Positions 52,118 to 60,926 of a stretch of 64,000 nt of DNA are shown piece by piece. The translations under genes were made by a program, and so were the position numbers. The first letter of the stretch is position 1. Every line of letters starts with the position of its first letter. This DNA comes from Longispora albida DSM 44784. Lineage in GTDB: Bacteria; Actinomycetota; Actinomycetes; Mycobacteriales; Micromonosporaceae. The DNA is taken from assembly GCF_000379825.1 (NCBI RefSeq), contig NZ_KB903833.1, positions 373,022-437,021 on the forward strand. The letters are read 5' to 3'. Below the pieces are notes generated by a model, which was not told the origin of the DNA, made no database searches, and saw only the letters and a list, made by a program, of their open reading frames with translations.

Positions 52118-52783
52118 ATGCGCCGCTTCACTCCCGCCCTGCTGGCTGGCCTGCTGGCCGGGCTCGCGGCCCTGACCGGGTGCGGGCCGCTGGGCCCGGC
52201 ACCGGAGGCGAAGTTCGTCCCGCTCCAGCCGCTGGAGAGCGCCGACGCCGAGAAGCTGGCCAAGCGGGCCATGCTGCCGGCCGACGTCCTCTCGGAGTTC
52301 AGCATGGGCGAGCCGGACACCACAACCCGCGACGAGACAGTCATGTGGGGCGGGTGCTCGACGTCGCTGCCCTCCGACCAGTTCAAGGCGAGGGCCGTCC
52401 AGCTGTCGTGGGAGGAGCCCTACGCAGGGCACGCCGGGTACGTGTACACGGCCAAGGGCTCGAACGTGATCACCGAGATCCGCCAGATGGTGGACAACGA
52501 CTGCAGGAAGCGCCGGGCGGCCGACCGGGACGGCGCGTTCACCGAAGAGATCACCCTGCCCGCCCAGACGGGCATCACCCAGTACGCGTACTGCACCACC
52601 GAGCGCTACGTCGGCCAGGAGAACGTCTACTACTGGCACAACTGCCAGGTCTACATGGCCAGGGAACTGCGCGGTGCCAGCGTGGTCACCACGTTCGCCC
52701 TCGTCAGCGAGGACCTGGAGAAGGCGAAGACGTTCATCGGCCGTGTGTCGGGGCGGATGGCCGAACAGCTCCGCAAGGCCTGA
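52118..52783 (+). CDS. Secreted lipoprotein, paralogue-like
   Basis: 221 residues. The signal peptide ends in ALTGC (Cys about residue 22). The mature domain has Cys in GGCSTSL, NDCRKRR, YCTTERY and HNCQVY. It has a similar size and Cys count to the upstream lipoprotein, but I do not recognise a family. The C-terminal helix (EDLEKAKTFIGRVSGRMAEQL) is common in sensor-like lipoproteins of actinobacteria. Function unknown. Confidence 0.72.
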   Translation: MRRFTPALLAGLLAGLAALTGCGPLGPAPEAKFVPLQPLESADAEKLAKRAMLPADVLSEFSMGEPDTTTRDETVMWGGCSTSLPSDQFKARAVQLSWEEPYAGHAGYVYTAKGSNVITEIRQMVDNDCRKRRAADRDGAFTEEITLPAQTGITQYAYCTTERYVGQENVYYWHNCQVYMARELRGASVVTTFALVSEDLEKAKTFIGRVSGRMAEQLRKA

Positions 52784-52830
52784 CCGGTACCCGACAGACA
52801 AGCACTCCGGCCCGCCGCAAGGATGTCACC

Positions 52831-54468
52831 ATGCACCTTCTCGCTGTCAGCCACGCTGATCCCTCCCGCCCCGGCCAGGTCGAGGGGCCCGGCGGGGCCA
52901 TCGGGGACGGTGCCTTCACCCTCCTGCTGAACCGGGAGCCGCGCGGCCCCGAGTCCGACGTCACCCCGGAGCAGGTCGCCGCGTGGCTGGCCGCCCAGCC
53001 CGAGAAGCTCGGCGAGCTGACCCCGCCGTTCGCCGCCGCGCACCGGGCCGGGCCGGGCGAGCCGGTCATCGTGGCGACCGACTGGCTGGGCTTCCGCTCC
53101 GTGTACTGGTGGCAGGGCCCCGGCTGGGCAGCCGTCGCCACGTCGGCACCGGAGCTGGCCGCCGTCACCGGGGCCGGGCTCGACCACGACGCGCTCGGCG
53201 TGCAGAGCCTGATCGGCTGGCAGCTCGGGGACGCGACGCCGTGGGCCGGGATCTCGAAGGTGCCCGCCGGGCACTACGTGAAGCTGCACGAGGGCCGGGC
53301 TGAGCTGGTCAGGTACGACATCGACCGGCGGGAGCACCCGACGCCGGACGCGCCAGCCCGGGCCGCCGCGCTGCTGCGGGACTACGTCGGCCGGTACGCG
53401 GCGGACAAGCCAGACCTCGTCCTCCAGCTCACCGGCGGCCACGACTCCCGGATCCTGCTGGGCGCGATTCCGGCGGGCCAGCGCGCCGGGCTGCGTACCC
53501 TGACGCTGGACTCTCCGGGTGGGCGGGACGCGCCGATCGCCGCGCAGCTGTCCGCCCGGTACAAAATGGTCCATCAGGTCTTCGACACCGCCGCACTGAA
53601 CGCGCTGAGCCCGGCCGAGGGCTACGACCTGGCCGCGACGGCCGTGCTGCGCCTGGACTGCGCGGCGAACCCGCTCGCGCTGGCCCCGCTGGCCGCCGCG
53701 GAGGCCCAGCTGGAACAGGGCCGCAGGCTGTCGGGGCTCGGCGGCGAGGTCGCCAGGGGCTTCTACTACGGCGCGCAGCCGGGCGGCGTGACCAGCCCGG
53801 CGCTGAGCGAGCGGTTCGCGAAGTGGCGGCTGTTCACGAACGAGGCAGTGGACAGCGCGGCCCTCACCCCGGAGTTCGCCGACGCGGCGCAGAAGCACAC
53901 GCTGGGGCTCGTGACGTCGCTGCTCGCCGGATACTCCGACAGCTGGCTCGACGCCCTCGACGAGTTCTACCTGTGGCAGCGGATGCAGCGCTGGGCCGGC
54001 CTGCACGGCACCGTCGCCGCCGTCGACCGCGTCTTCGTGAACCCGATGTTCGATCGCCGCTTCATCGAACTCGCCCGGGCCGCTTCCCCGACGGACAAGC
54101 GTGACTCGCGCCTGCTCGGCCGCATCATGATCGAACTGGACGCCGAGCTGGCGGGCATCGCCCTCGACAGCGGGCGGTCCCCGGCGCAGCTGGCCGTGGG
54201 CAAGGGCAACTGGACCGCCACGGCGCGCAAGGCCGTCGGCAAGGTGGCCCAGCGCGTCTCCGGCAGCCGCCGCGCGCCGCTCGGAGCCGCTGGCCTGTCG
54301 GCTCTCGTGGTCTCCCACTGGCGGGCCAACCCCGGACTGCTGTCGGGCATGCCCGACTTCGTCCGGAGTGGCTATGTGACGGAGTTGCTCGACGGCAAGC
54401 GGCCAGGGGATCCGGCCACCGTCGCTTTCCTGCTCAACGTGCAGGCCGCCGCAAACCTGAACGCCTGA
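52831..54468 (+). CDS. Asparagine-synthetase-like protein without glutaminase nucleophile
   Basis: 545 residues. The ATG at 52831 begins MHLLAVSH, so there is no Cys at position 2, which the N-terminal glutaminase of AsnB needs. A GATase-like remnant is still seen (SAPELAAVTGAGLDHDAL and VPAGHYVKL). The synthetase domain has a pyrophosphatase-type loop LTGGHDSR in place of SGGLDS and continues to the end. It might form an amide with free ammonia or have another AMP-forming role. It lies between lipoprotein genes and the glycan locus, so a cell-surface amidation is possible but unproven. Confidence 0.8.
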   Translation: MHLLAVSHADPSRPGQVEGPGGAIGDGAFTLLLNREPRGPESDVTPEQVAAWLAAQPEKLGELTPPFAAAHRAGPGEPVIVATDWLGFRSVYWWQGPGWAAVATSAPELAAVTGAGLDHDALGVQSLIGWQLGDATPWAGISKVPAGHYVKLHEGRAELVRYDIDRREHPTPDAPARAAALLRDYVGRYAADKPDLVLQLTGGHDSRILLGAIPAGQRAGLRTLTLDSPGGRDAPIAAQLSARYKMVHQVFDTAALNALSPAEGYDLAATAVLRLDCAANPLALAPLAAAEAQLEQGRRLSGLGGEVARGFYYGAQPGGVTSPALSERFAKWRLFTNEAVDSAALTPEFADAAQKHTLGLVTSLLAGYSDSWLDALDEFYLWQRMQRWAGLHGTVAAVDRVFVNPMFDRRFIELARAASPTDKRDSRLLGRIMIELDAELAGIALDSGRSPAQLAVGKGNWTATARKAVGKVAQRVSGSRRAPLGAAGLSALVVSHWRANPGLLSGMPDFVRSGYVTELLDGKRPGDPATVAFLLNVQAAANLNA

Positions 54469-54475
54469 CCCGCTG

Positions 54476-55027
54476 ATGGCGGCCCTGTGGGATATCGGCA
54501 GGCTGTTCGTCGTCCTCACAGCCCACCCGCTGGCCCGCTTCTACGCGGTCACCACTCCCGGGGAGATCCGGGAGGAGGCTGCCACCCGGCCGGGCACGCT
54601 GCCCGAGGCACTGGCCGGGGCTGGGCACCGGATGCTGGCCGGGCTGGGGCTGCTGTTCACGGCCGGCGCTGGTTTCGGCCTCACAGCGCTGGGGCTTGGC
54701 CTGGCCGGTGATGGATTCGCGCTGGTGGTCCTGGTGGTCGTCCCGGCTCTCGTCTTCCTCGCGGCGATCTCCGGGGCCGTCCTGCTGGTCAACGCGGCCC
54801 GCTGGACGCTGGTCGTCACGATCGGCTACCGGGGCTTCCCGGCCGGCCGGCGCAAGCTCGGCAAGCGTGACCACGCCGAGCGCAGGGAACGCGAACGCCT
54901 CACCCGGCGGGGCGGCCCGAGCCGGACGGTCCGCTGGCTGTGCACACCGTCCTGGGTGGACACCGCGATCGCGGTCACGACGGCGGTCACCCTGGCCGGG
55001 AACGTACTCCGGACCCTGATCACCTGA
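54476..55027 (+). CDS. Small membrane protein, unknown
   Basis: 183 residues starting 8 bases after the previous stop. Two hydrophobic helices lie at about 52-82 and 84-108, with a further one near the C-terminus. A basic stretch at about 120-150 (RKLGKRDHAERRERERLTRR) separates them. No known family. It is probably co-transcribed with the asparagine-synthetase-like gene. Confidence 0.6.
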   Translation: MAALWDIGRLFVVLTAHPLARFYAVTTPGEIREEAATRPGTLPEALAGAGHRMLAGLGLLFTAGAGFGLTALGLGLAGDGFALVVLVVVPALVFLAAISGAVLLVNAARWTLVVTIGYRGFPAGRRKLGKRDHAERRERERLTRRGGPSRTVRWLCTPSWVDTAIAVTTAVTLAGNVLRTLIT

Positions 55028-55130
55028 ACCAGGTCAGCCGCGCCGGGCAACTGGCACGGACCGCTCAGCTTCCAGAACGCGGCAGACCTGAAGGTGTGCC
55101 GGGCGGGTTCTCCGGGCGTTCGCCGGCCCG

Positions 55131-55148
55131 GTCCAGGAGTTCCTGGAC
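55131..55148. terminator. Small palindrome between convergent genes
   Basis: GTCCAGGA and TCCTGGAC flank GT in the 190-base gap between the small membrane protein gene and the F420-beta-like gene. It could end one or both. Confidence 0.4.
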
Positions 55149-55217
55149 TGTGGGCCGCCTGGCGTCGGCGGTCAGCCTGCTCAGCAGGTAAGACTGCAGG
55201 GACTGACCAGCCGAAAT

Positions 55218-56414
55218 TCACTCTTCGGTGATCACCGAGCGTTTGCGGAGTTCGCGGCGGCCGATGCGGCGGAGGGTGCCCGCCGTGGAGCGGAGTTTGT
55301 CCTTCACGGACAGCCGCCACCAGAACTTGAAGAGTGGCAGGCCACGGTACCTGGGGGCGGGGAGGCCAGCCGCGCGGAGCGCCACGGTCCGGCCCCAGAC
55401 CGCGCCGCGTACCTTGAGGAGGCCGGCCTGGGAGGCTGGCAGGGTCTCGTACGGGACGGGTTCGGCGACCAGGGCTCCGGCGGCGAGGGCGGCTTCGATG
55501 ATCGCGAGGCCACGCGCCGTACGGGCGACGATCAGGGAGCGGCCGGGGTCGCCTGCGGTCGGCCGGTGCCACGGGTCGCCGACGGACACGTCCGCGAACT
55601 CGCCCGTGTGGTCGGCGCACAGGTAACAGCGCCACTGCCGGTGCTTCTCGAGGATGCCGCCCCACGACTGGTCGTAGGTGAGGGTGCGGGTACCCGGTTC
55701 GGCGCGGGCCTCGCCCGGCCAGCCCGATCCTCGATAGTGGACGGACTTGAGGCTTTCGGGGCCGGAGCCCAGCGCCGTCAGCATCTCCAGGGTGCCCCGC
55801 GTCGACGGCGTGCCCGCGCAGAAGATCGCGATGGTCAGGCCGAGGCGTTTGTCCAGCTCCGGCCGGAGGCGGCGTGCGTTCAGCGAGGCGGCCACGTCGC
55901 ACGGCTTGCCGATGAACACGCTGGGCCGGTCCTGGGCCTCGACCTGGCCGAGGCCTTCGGCGGGGCTGGCCGGGGCGTAGCGGCTGCCGACGTGTTCCAG
56001 CAGCTCGCCGACTGTCCGGCTGTACTTGACCTCGTTGAGGTACGGCGCGTCCTCGCGGGCTCCTGTGTGGAGTACACCAGAGAAGTTCTTCTCGGTGAGG
56101 CAGAACGCTGCGAGTGCGCTTGCCGCCCCGCCCGACGAGGCCGCGTGCCGCAGGTCCTCGTCGGCCGCATAGCCTTCCCACATGCCGAGGACCGGGCCCC
56201 AGCCAGGGAGTTCTGGCCGGTCACGGTCCGCGGTGAGTCCGACACCGGGGCAGGCTCTGATCAGCTCGCTGTCGTCGCCCACCGGCCGGATCGGCAGTGG
56301 CCGCCGCCCTTCCTTCAGAACATCGACCATCGTGTACCGGTCGGGAGCGAGGTAGGCGCAGACCCCGCAGCCCGTGCACAGCTTGCGCTCCGCGACGTCC
56401 CTAATGGTGCGCAT
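55218..56414 (-). CDS. F420-dehydrogenase beta-subunit-like iron-sulfur protein
   Basis: 398 residues. The N-terminal cluster motif is KLCTGCGVCAYLAP, and another Cys follows in RACPGVG. The FrhB-type core reads ASSGGAASALAAF, FIGKPCDVAAS and FCAGTPSTRGT, and CYLCADHTG is near residue 265. Such proteins reduce a substrate with F420H2 or another flavin-coupled donor and often accompany polysaccharide pyruvyltransferases. It overlaps the pyruvyltransferase gene by 14 bases. Confidence 0.85.
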   Translation of the reverse strand: MRTIRDVAERKLCTGCGVCAYLAPDRYTMVDVLKEGRRPLPIRPVGDDSELIRACPGVGLTADRDRPELPGWGPVLGMWEGYAADEDLRHAASSGGAASALAAFCLTEKNFSGVLHTGAREDAPYLNEVKYSRTVGELLEHVGSRYAPASPAEGLGQVEAQDRPSVFIGKPCDVAASLNARRLRPELDKRLGLTIAIFCAGTPSTRGTLEMLTALGSGPESLKSVHYRGSGWPGEARAEPGTRTLTYDQSWGGILEKHRQWRCYLCADHTGEFADVSVGDPWHRPTAGDPGRSLIVARTARGLAIIEAALAAGALVAEPVPYETLPASQAGLLKVRGAVWGRTVALRAAGLPAPRYRGLPLFKFWWRLSVKDKLRSTAGTLRRIGRRELRKRSVITEE

Positions 56415-57651
56415 TGCGCCGCTCCAGCCGCCCGATCAGCGCGACCAGGTCGTCGAGCTGCTGGCCCGCCGCCGCGACGGCCTGAGCCGAGCCCGTGGCC
56501 AGCTCCTCTTTCGTGGTCTCGCGGGACAGCCAGCTGGCGAGCAGCTCGGCCAGCAGTTCCTCCGTGCCGAGCTTGCGGGCGTCGGCGACCCGGTGACCCT
56601 GGCCAGCCGTGGCGAAGACGCCGCGCGCCTTGTCGGAGTAGGCGACACAGGAGGCAGGCACGGCGGAGGACAACGCGGCGATCGTCGCGTGCATCCGCAT
56701 CCCGCACAGCCAGTCAGCCCGGCTGATCAGCCACTTCGACTCCTGGCAGTCCAGCCCGGACGGCCCGGCCGCGACCCGGTCAGGGCCGTACTCCGCGCCG
56801 AACTCCCCCACCAGCCGCGCCGTGATCGCGTCATCGTCGTCCCGGGTACCGGGTGCGGACACGTGTGGCACGAACAGCAGCCGCGCTCCCTCGTCGAGCA
56901 GGTGCTTGGCGAGCCCGTCGACGACGGCGCGCAGGTCGGCGGTCAGGCCGAAGCGCTTCTCGGACGGGTCGAGCAGCAGGCCGGAGATGTTGAGCACCGC
57001 GACGGGATCGTCGTTGCGAGCCAGCCACGCCTCCAGTACCTCGTCCTCGAACGGCTTCGGCGGCAGCGCGAACGCGACGTCCACGCCCTGCCGGTGCTTG
57101 TCGGGGTCGAAGTCCTCGCCGGCGAGTTCCTGGAGGCGGGCGAAGCTGTCCGCGTCGCGTGCCCAGGCCGCCGCCGAGGCCAGCACCAGCTCGCGGGCCT
57201 CCCTGCGGGTCTGCTCGCCGTGGAACGGGCCGTAGGTCTGCGGGAGGAAGATCAGCGGGCGCTTCCGGGCCACCGCCAGCTTCTTCGGCCAGTTGACCAG
57301 CCGCCACCGTACCGGGCTGTACAGGTCGGTGAAGCTGTCGCCGCCGCTCGTGTCGAGCACGGCGTCTGCGGCGTTGAGCCGGGCGGCACCCGGGTTGCCG
57401 ACGCCGCCGAGCCGGGCGGAGACGGCCATGTGGTGGTAGCTCTCCGGCCGGTGGTACCGGCGGGTCAGCCGCGCGCCGACCCTGGTCACGCCGGGCAGCT
57501 TGGCGTCGGGCCGCACACCCCAGCCGTCGTCGTACCAGCTCACCTCCGCGCCGGGTACCCGGCTGAGGATGCCGGTCGCCGTAGCGGTTGCGAGGGCCGC
57601 GACGCCGCGGTTACGGGCCTCGCCGTTCGAGCCGAACAGTGCGACCTTCAC
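56401..57651 (-). CDS. Polysaccharide pyruvyltransferase-family protein
   Basis: 416 residues. The N-terminus KVALFGSNGEARNRGVAAL recalls the WcaK/CsaB fold. Later motifs VLDTSGGDSFTDLY, IFLPQTYGPFHGE, the central DVAFALPP and the C-terminal GMRMHATIAALSSAVPASCVAYSDKARG are all characteristic. It would put a pyruvyl ketal or a related group on a glycan. It is translationally coupled with the acyltransferase gene upstream (ATGA). Confidence 0.86.
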   Translation of the reverse strand: MKVALFGSNGEARNRGVAALATATATGILSRVPGAEVSWYDDGWGVRPDAKLPGVTRVGARLTRRYHRPESYHHMAVSARLGGVGNPGAARLNAADAVLDTSGGDSFTDLYSPVRWRLVNWPKKLAVARKRPLIFLPQTYGPFHGEQTRREARELVLASAAAWARDADSFARLQELAGEDFDPDKHRQGVDVAFALPPKPFEDEVLEAWLARNDDPVAVLNISGLLLDPSEKRFGLTADLRAVVDGLAKHLLDEGARLLFVPHVSAPGTRDDDDAITARLVGEFGAEYGPDRVAAGPSGLDCQESKWLISRADWLCGMRMHATIAALSSAVPASCVAYSDKARGVFATAGQGHRVADARKLGTEELLAELLASWLSRETTKEELATGSAQAVAAAGQQLDDLVALIGRLERRNAHH

Positions 57652-58169
57652 CCGGCAGGCCTTTCGCTGACGCGCTCGCCGGTCTCGTCGACCCAGCCGA
57701 TCTGCCGGGCTGGGTTCCCGGCCACCAGGGCATAGTCCGGCACGTCCCTGGTGACGACGGAACCGGCTCCGACCAGCGCGTACCTGCCGATCGTCACGCC
57801 GGCGATCACCACACTCCGCGCGCCGAGCGAGGCCCCGTAGCGGACGGTCACCGGGTCGGCGTGCCAGTCCTCCGCGCCCTTGAGCTCACCGTCGGGGGTG
57901 ATCGAGCGCGGGTACCTGTCGTTGGTCAGGATCACGCCGGGGCCGACGAAGACCCCGTCCTCGATCACGGCCGGCTCGAAGACCATCGCGTAGTTGTGCA
58001 CCTTGCACCGGTCGCCGATCGTCACGTCCGGGCCGATGTACGCGCCACGGCCGATGTTGCAGTCGCTGCCGATCACCGCGCCCGAGCGGACCTGGGCCAG
58101 GTGCCACACCCGGGTACCCTCCCCGATCTTCACACCCGGGTCGATGTCCGCGGATTCCTGAATGGTCAA
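57648..58169 (-). CDS. Left-handed beta-helix acyltransferase (hexapeptide repeat)
   Basis: 173 residues from a TTG at 58169, which has GGAGC 6 bases upstream. At least six hexapeptide turns are seen (IGEGTRVW, VIGSDCNIGRGAYIGPDVTIGDRCKVHNYA, GVFVGPGVILTNDRYPR and ASLGARSVVIAGVTIG). The closest plan is that of WbpD/WlbB-type sugar N-acetyltransferases that act on UDP-linked amino sugars. Overlap with both neighbours indicates one operon. Confidence 0.87.
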   Translation of the reverse strand: MTIQESADIDPGVKIGEGTRVWHLAQVRSGAVIGSDCNIGRGAYIGPDVTIGDRCKVHNYAMVFEPAVIEDGVFVGPGVILTNDRYPRSITPDGELKGAEDWHADPVTVRYGASLGARSVVIAGVTIGRYALVGAGSVVTRDVPDYALVAGNPARQIGWVDETGERVSERPAG

Positions 58170-58789
58170 GACAGCTCCAAGGTCAGCTTGTGCACGGTGA
58201 AGGCCTCCGCGTACCGCTGGCGGCACTCCGCGCCGCGCAGCCGGGCCAGGCCGAGGAAGAACTCATCGTCCCACCAGTCGCGGGCGTGCTGCGACGGGTA
58301 GTACTTGTGCAGCAGCTCGACCTTGCGCCGGGCTGTCGCCTCGTCGAGGGGCACGTACACGTTGGGCCGGCCCAGGTCGCCGTCCCACTTCGGGATCTCG
58401 TAGTGCAGGATCTGCGGGCCGCGGAACGCCGTCGACGACAGCTCAGCGATCAGCCGGTGATCCTGGTGGGCGTCGTGCGTGGACGGGGCGAGGACGAGGT
58501 CTGGCACCTGGTACCCGGCGGCGTCCTCGACCGCGCGCTTCGCCTCGGACCAGTGCGCCGGCAGGCGGCCGTCGGGCAGGCCGACGTGCGTGAACTCGAT
58601 CTCGGAGTCCGGCAGGAAGGCCCGGGCCGCCGACCTGGCCTCGTTCACGCGCAGGGTCGATCCGGTGAAGAGTACATAGTGGACATAGCGCGGCCGGAGC
58701 TTCAGCAGGAGGCCGCCGGCGGCGATCTCGATGTCGTCCGGATGCGGTGCGAGCGCCGTCAGGCGCTCCACCCTCTCAAGAAGAGCCAT
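58166..58789 (-). CDS. PIG-L family deacetylase
   Basis: 207 residues. Zinc motif I is LAPHPDDIEIAAGG and motif II is STHDAHQDHR; both are complete. The family removes N-acetyl groups from GlcNAc-type sugars or their conjugates. Here it sits in a glycan operon next to an acyltransferase, so it may act on a nucleotide- or lipid-linked amino sugar. It overlaps the pyrophosphorylase gene by 14 bases. Confidence 0.87.
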   Translation of the reverse strand: MALLERVERLTALAPHPDDIEIAAGGLLLKLRPRYVHYVLFTGSTLRVNEARSAARAFLPDSEIEFTHVGLPDGRLPAHWSEAKRAVEDAAGYQVPDLVLAPSTHDAHQDHRLIAELSSTAFRGPQILHYEIPKWDGDLGRPNVYVPLDEATARRKVELLHKYYPSQHARDWWDDEFFLGLARLRGAECRQRYAEAFTVHKLTLELS

Positions 58790-59567
58790 GCAGGGAGTCC
58801 CAGAGCATCCAGGGGGCTTCGCCCGAGTTGAACAACGCTTCCAGCTCGGCCCGTTCCTTCAGGGTGTCCGCCGGGCACCAGAATCCGTTGTACGGGTAGG
58901 CGAGCAGCTTGCCCTCCGGCGCGATCCGGCCGAAGGCCTCGACCACCAGCTCCTCGCCCGGGTGCAGCACGTCGAAGATCTCGGGGCGGAGGACGAAGTA
59001 GCCGCCGTTCTCGTAGGCGAGCACCTCGCTCATCGGCCGGAGCCGCTCCACCACGCCGTCGTCAGTGAACTCCACCATGTGGTGCGAGGACTGCGGCGGG
59101 ACGGCGAGCAGCGAGGCCACCGCGCCCGTCTCACGGACCCGCTCGATCATCTCGGGCAGCGGGGCGTCGGTGAGCGTGTCGGCGTAGTTGGCGAGGAACA
59201 GCTCCTCGCCCTCCACGTGCTTGCGGACGGCCAGCAGCCGCTCGCCGATCGTCGCCTTCAGCCCGGTGTCGACGAACGTGATCGTCCAGTCCTCGATGTC
59301 GCTCGACGCCAGCTCGATCTGCTTGCCGCCGCGCGACATCGTGAAGTCGTTCGACGCCGTCTCGTCGTAGTTCAGGAAGAAGTCCTTGACGGCCTTGGCG
59401 CCGTAGCCGAGGCAGAGCACGAAGTCGGTGTGGCCGAAATGGGCGTAGTACCGCATGACGTGCCAGAGCAGCGGGCGGTCGCCGACCATGACCATCGGCT
59501 TCGGAGCGTCGGACTTGCCGTCGCGCATCCGCATCCCGTAGCCACCGCAGAACAGGACGACCTTCAC
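58776..59567 (-). CDS. Sugar-1-phosphate nucleotidyltransferase (RfbF/glucose-1-phosphate cytidylyltransferase-like)
   Basis: 263 residues. VVLFCGGYGMRMRDGKSDAPKPMVMVGDRPLLWHVM is the RfbF-type opening with GGxGxRxR and the K/P loop; LANYADTLTD and GGYFVLRPEIFD are also typical. The start (GTG at 59567) overlaps the methyltransferase stop (GTGA). It makes an activated sugar (CDP-glucose in relatives), the first step of the locus. The base specificity is inference. Confidence 0.87.
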   Translation of the reverse strand: MKVVLFCGGYGMRMRDGKSDAPKPMVMVGDRPLLWHVMRYYAHFGHTDFVLCLGYGAKAVKDFFLNYDETASNDFTMSRGGKQIELASSDIEDWTITFVDTGLKATIGERLLAVRKHVEGEELFLANYADTLTDAPLPEMIERVRETGAVASLLAVPPQSSHHMVEFTDDGVVERLRPMSEVLAYENGGYFVLRPEIFDVLHPGEELVVEAFGRIAPEGKLLAYPYNGFWCPADTLKERAELEALFNSGEAPWMLWDSLHGSS

Positions 59568-60787
59568 GAGATGTCCAGCGCCGGGATGGGATAGACCAGC
59601 TTGCCGCCCCACTCGCGGACGTAGGCGAGCTGCGCGTCCAGCTCCGTCTTCAGGTTCCACGGGAGGACCAGGACGTAGTCCGGCCTGTCCTCGGCGATCC
59701 GCTCGGGGGCGTGGATCGGGATGTGCGTACCTGGCAGGAACTTGCCCTGCTTGTGCGGGCTGCGATCCACCGTGTACTCCAGCAGGTCAGCCCGGATGCC
59801 GCAGTGGTTGAGCAGGGTGTTGCCCTTGCCCGGCGCGCCGTACCCGGCGACGCGCTTGCCGGCCCGGCGGGCGGCGATCAGGAAGTCGAGCAGGTCGAAC
59901 TTCACCTTGTCGACCTCCCGTGCGAATCCCTTGTGCCCCTCGGCGTCGTGCAGGCCTGCCTTAGCCTCCTGCGCCAGGACAGCCTCGACCCGCTCACTCG
60001 GCGTATGCGGGGTGAGGCGGGCGTGAACTCTCAGCGACCCGCCGTGCGTGTCGAGCTCCTCCACGTCTACCAGGTGCAGCCCGCCGCTGGCCAGAGCCTT
60101 ACGGGCGGTGTTCAGCGTGTAGTACTGGTAGTGCTCGTGGTAGATCGTGTCGTACTGCCGGCGCTCGATCAGCCGCAGCAGGTGCGGGAACTCCAGCGTC
60201 ACCAGCCCGTCCGGCTTGACCAGCGCGGCGAGGCCCTGGGTGAAGCCCGTGATGTCCGGGATGTGGGCGTAGACATTGTTCGCGGCGACCAGGTCGGCCC
60301 GGCCGTGCTTCGCCGCGACCGCGGCCCCCGTCTCGGCGCCCAGGAACTCGACCTCGGTCCGGATCCCCTTGGCCCGCGCCACCTCGGCCACATTGCCGGC
60401 CGGCTCGACCCCGCACACCGGGACGCCGGCCGCGTGGAAGTGCTGGAGCAGGTAACCGTCGTTGCTCGCCACCTCGGTGACCAGGCTGCCGGGCCCGAGA
60501 CCGAGCTTGGCGATCATCGTGTCGGCGTACCGCTTGGCGTGCGCGACCCACGAATCCGAGTAGGACGAGAAATACGCGTAATCGGAGAAAATATCCTCCC
60601 CGCCGACATACGCCGGGAGCTGCACCAGCAGGCATTCTGGGCAAAGACGGACATGCAGCGGGTAGAAACTCTCCCTTTCGTCAAGGTTCTCCCCGGCGAG
60701 ATAGGACTCGCACAATGGGGACATCCCCAGGTCAACGAAGGTATCGGTCAGAGCTGCGCCGCACAGCCGGCACTCAGGCAGGATCAC
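59564..60787 (-). CDS. Zinc-binding sugar C-methyltransferase (TylCIII-like)
   Basis: 407 residues. The N-terminal zinc domain CRLCGAAL ... CPECLLVQLP is followed by a SAM fold VTEVASNDGYLLQHF and the motif EFPHLLRLIERRQYDTIYHEHYQYYT (about residues 195-222). The C-terminal domain has GYGAPGKGNTLLNHCG and VLPWNLKTEL. This is the class that methylates C-3 of NDP-4-keto sugars. GTG at 60787 is chosen because the zinc domain starts at once. The first 90 codons have lower GC than the rest. Confidence 0.88.
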   Translation of the reverse strand: MILPECRLCGAALTDTFVDLGMSPLCESYLAGENLDERESFYPLHVRLCPECLLVQLPAYVGGEDIFSDYAYFSSYSDSWVAHAKRYADTMIAKLGLGPGSLVTEVASNDGYLLQHFHAAGVPVCGVEPAGNVAEVARAKGIRTEVEFLGAETGAAVAAKHGRADLVAANNVYAHIPDITGFTQGLAALVKPDGLVTLEFPHLLRLIERRQYDTIYHEHYQYYTLNTARKALASGGLHLVDVEELDTHGGSLRVHARLTPHTPSERVEAVLAQEAKAGLHDAEGHKGFAREVDKVKFDLLDFLIAARRAGKRVAGYGAPGKGNTLLNHCGIRADLLEYTVDRSPHKQGKFLPGTHIPIHAPERIAEDRPDYVLVLPWNLKTELDAQLAYVREWGGKLVYPIPALDIS

Positions 60788-60926
60788 AGGGCTAGAGTAG
60801 TGATCGCGTTCGGATGGCCGTCCAGACCTCAGTAAAAAACCCGTCAGACGGTGTTGCCCCACGTGCCGGTCGCTTACAGTCGCGACGACATCACAGAGAA
60901 ATCAGTAATCCTGGGGGCTATTTTTC

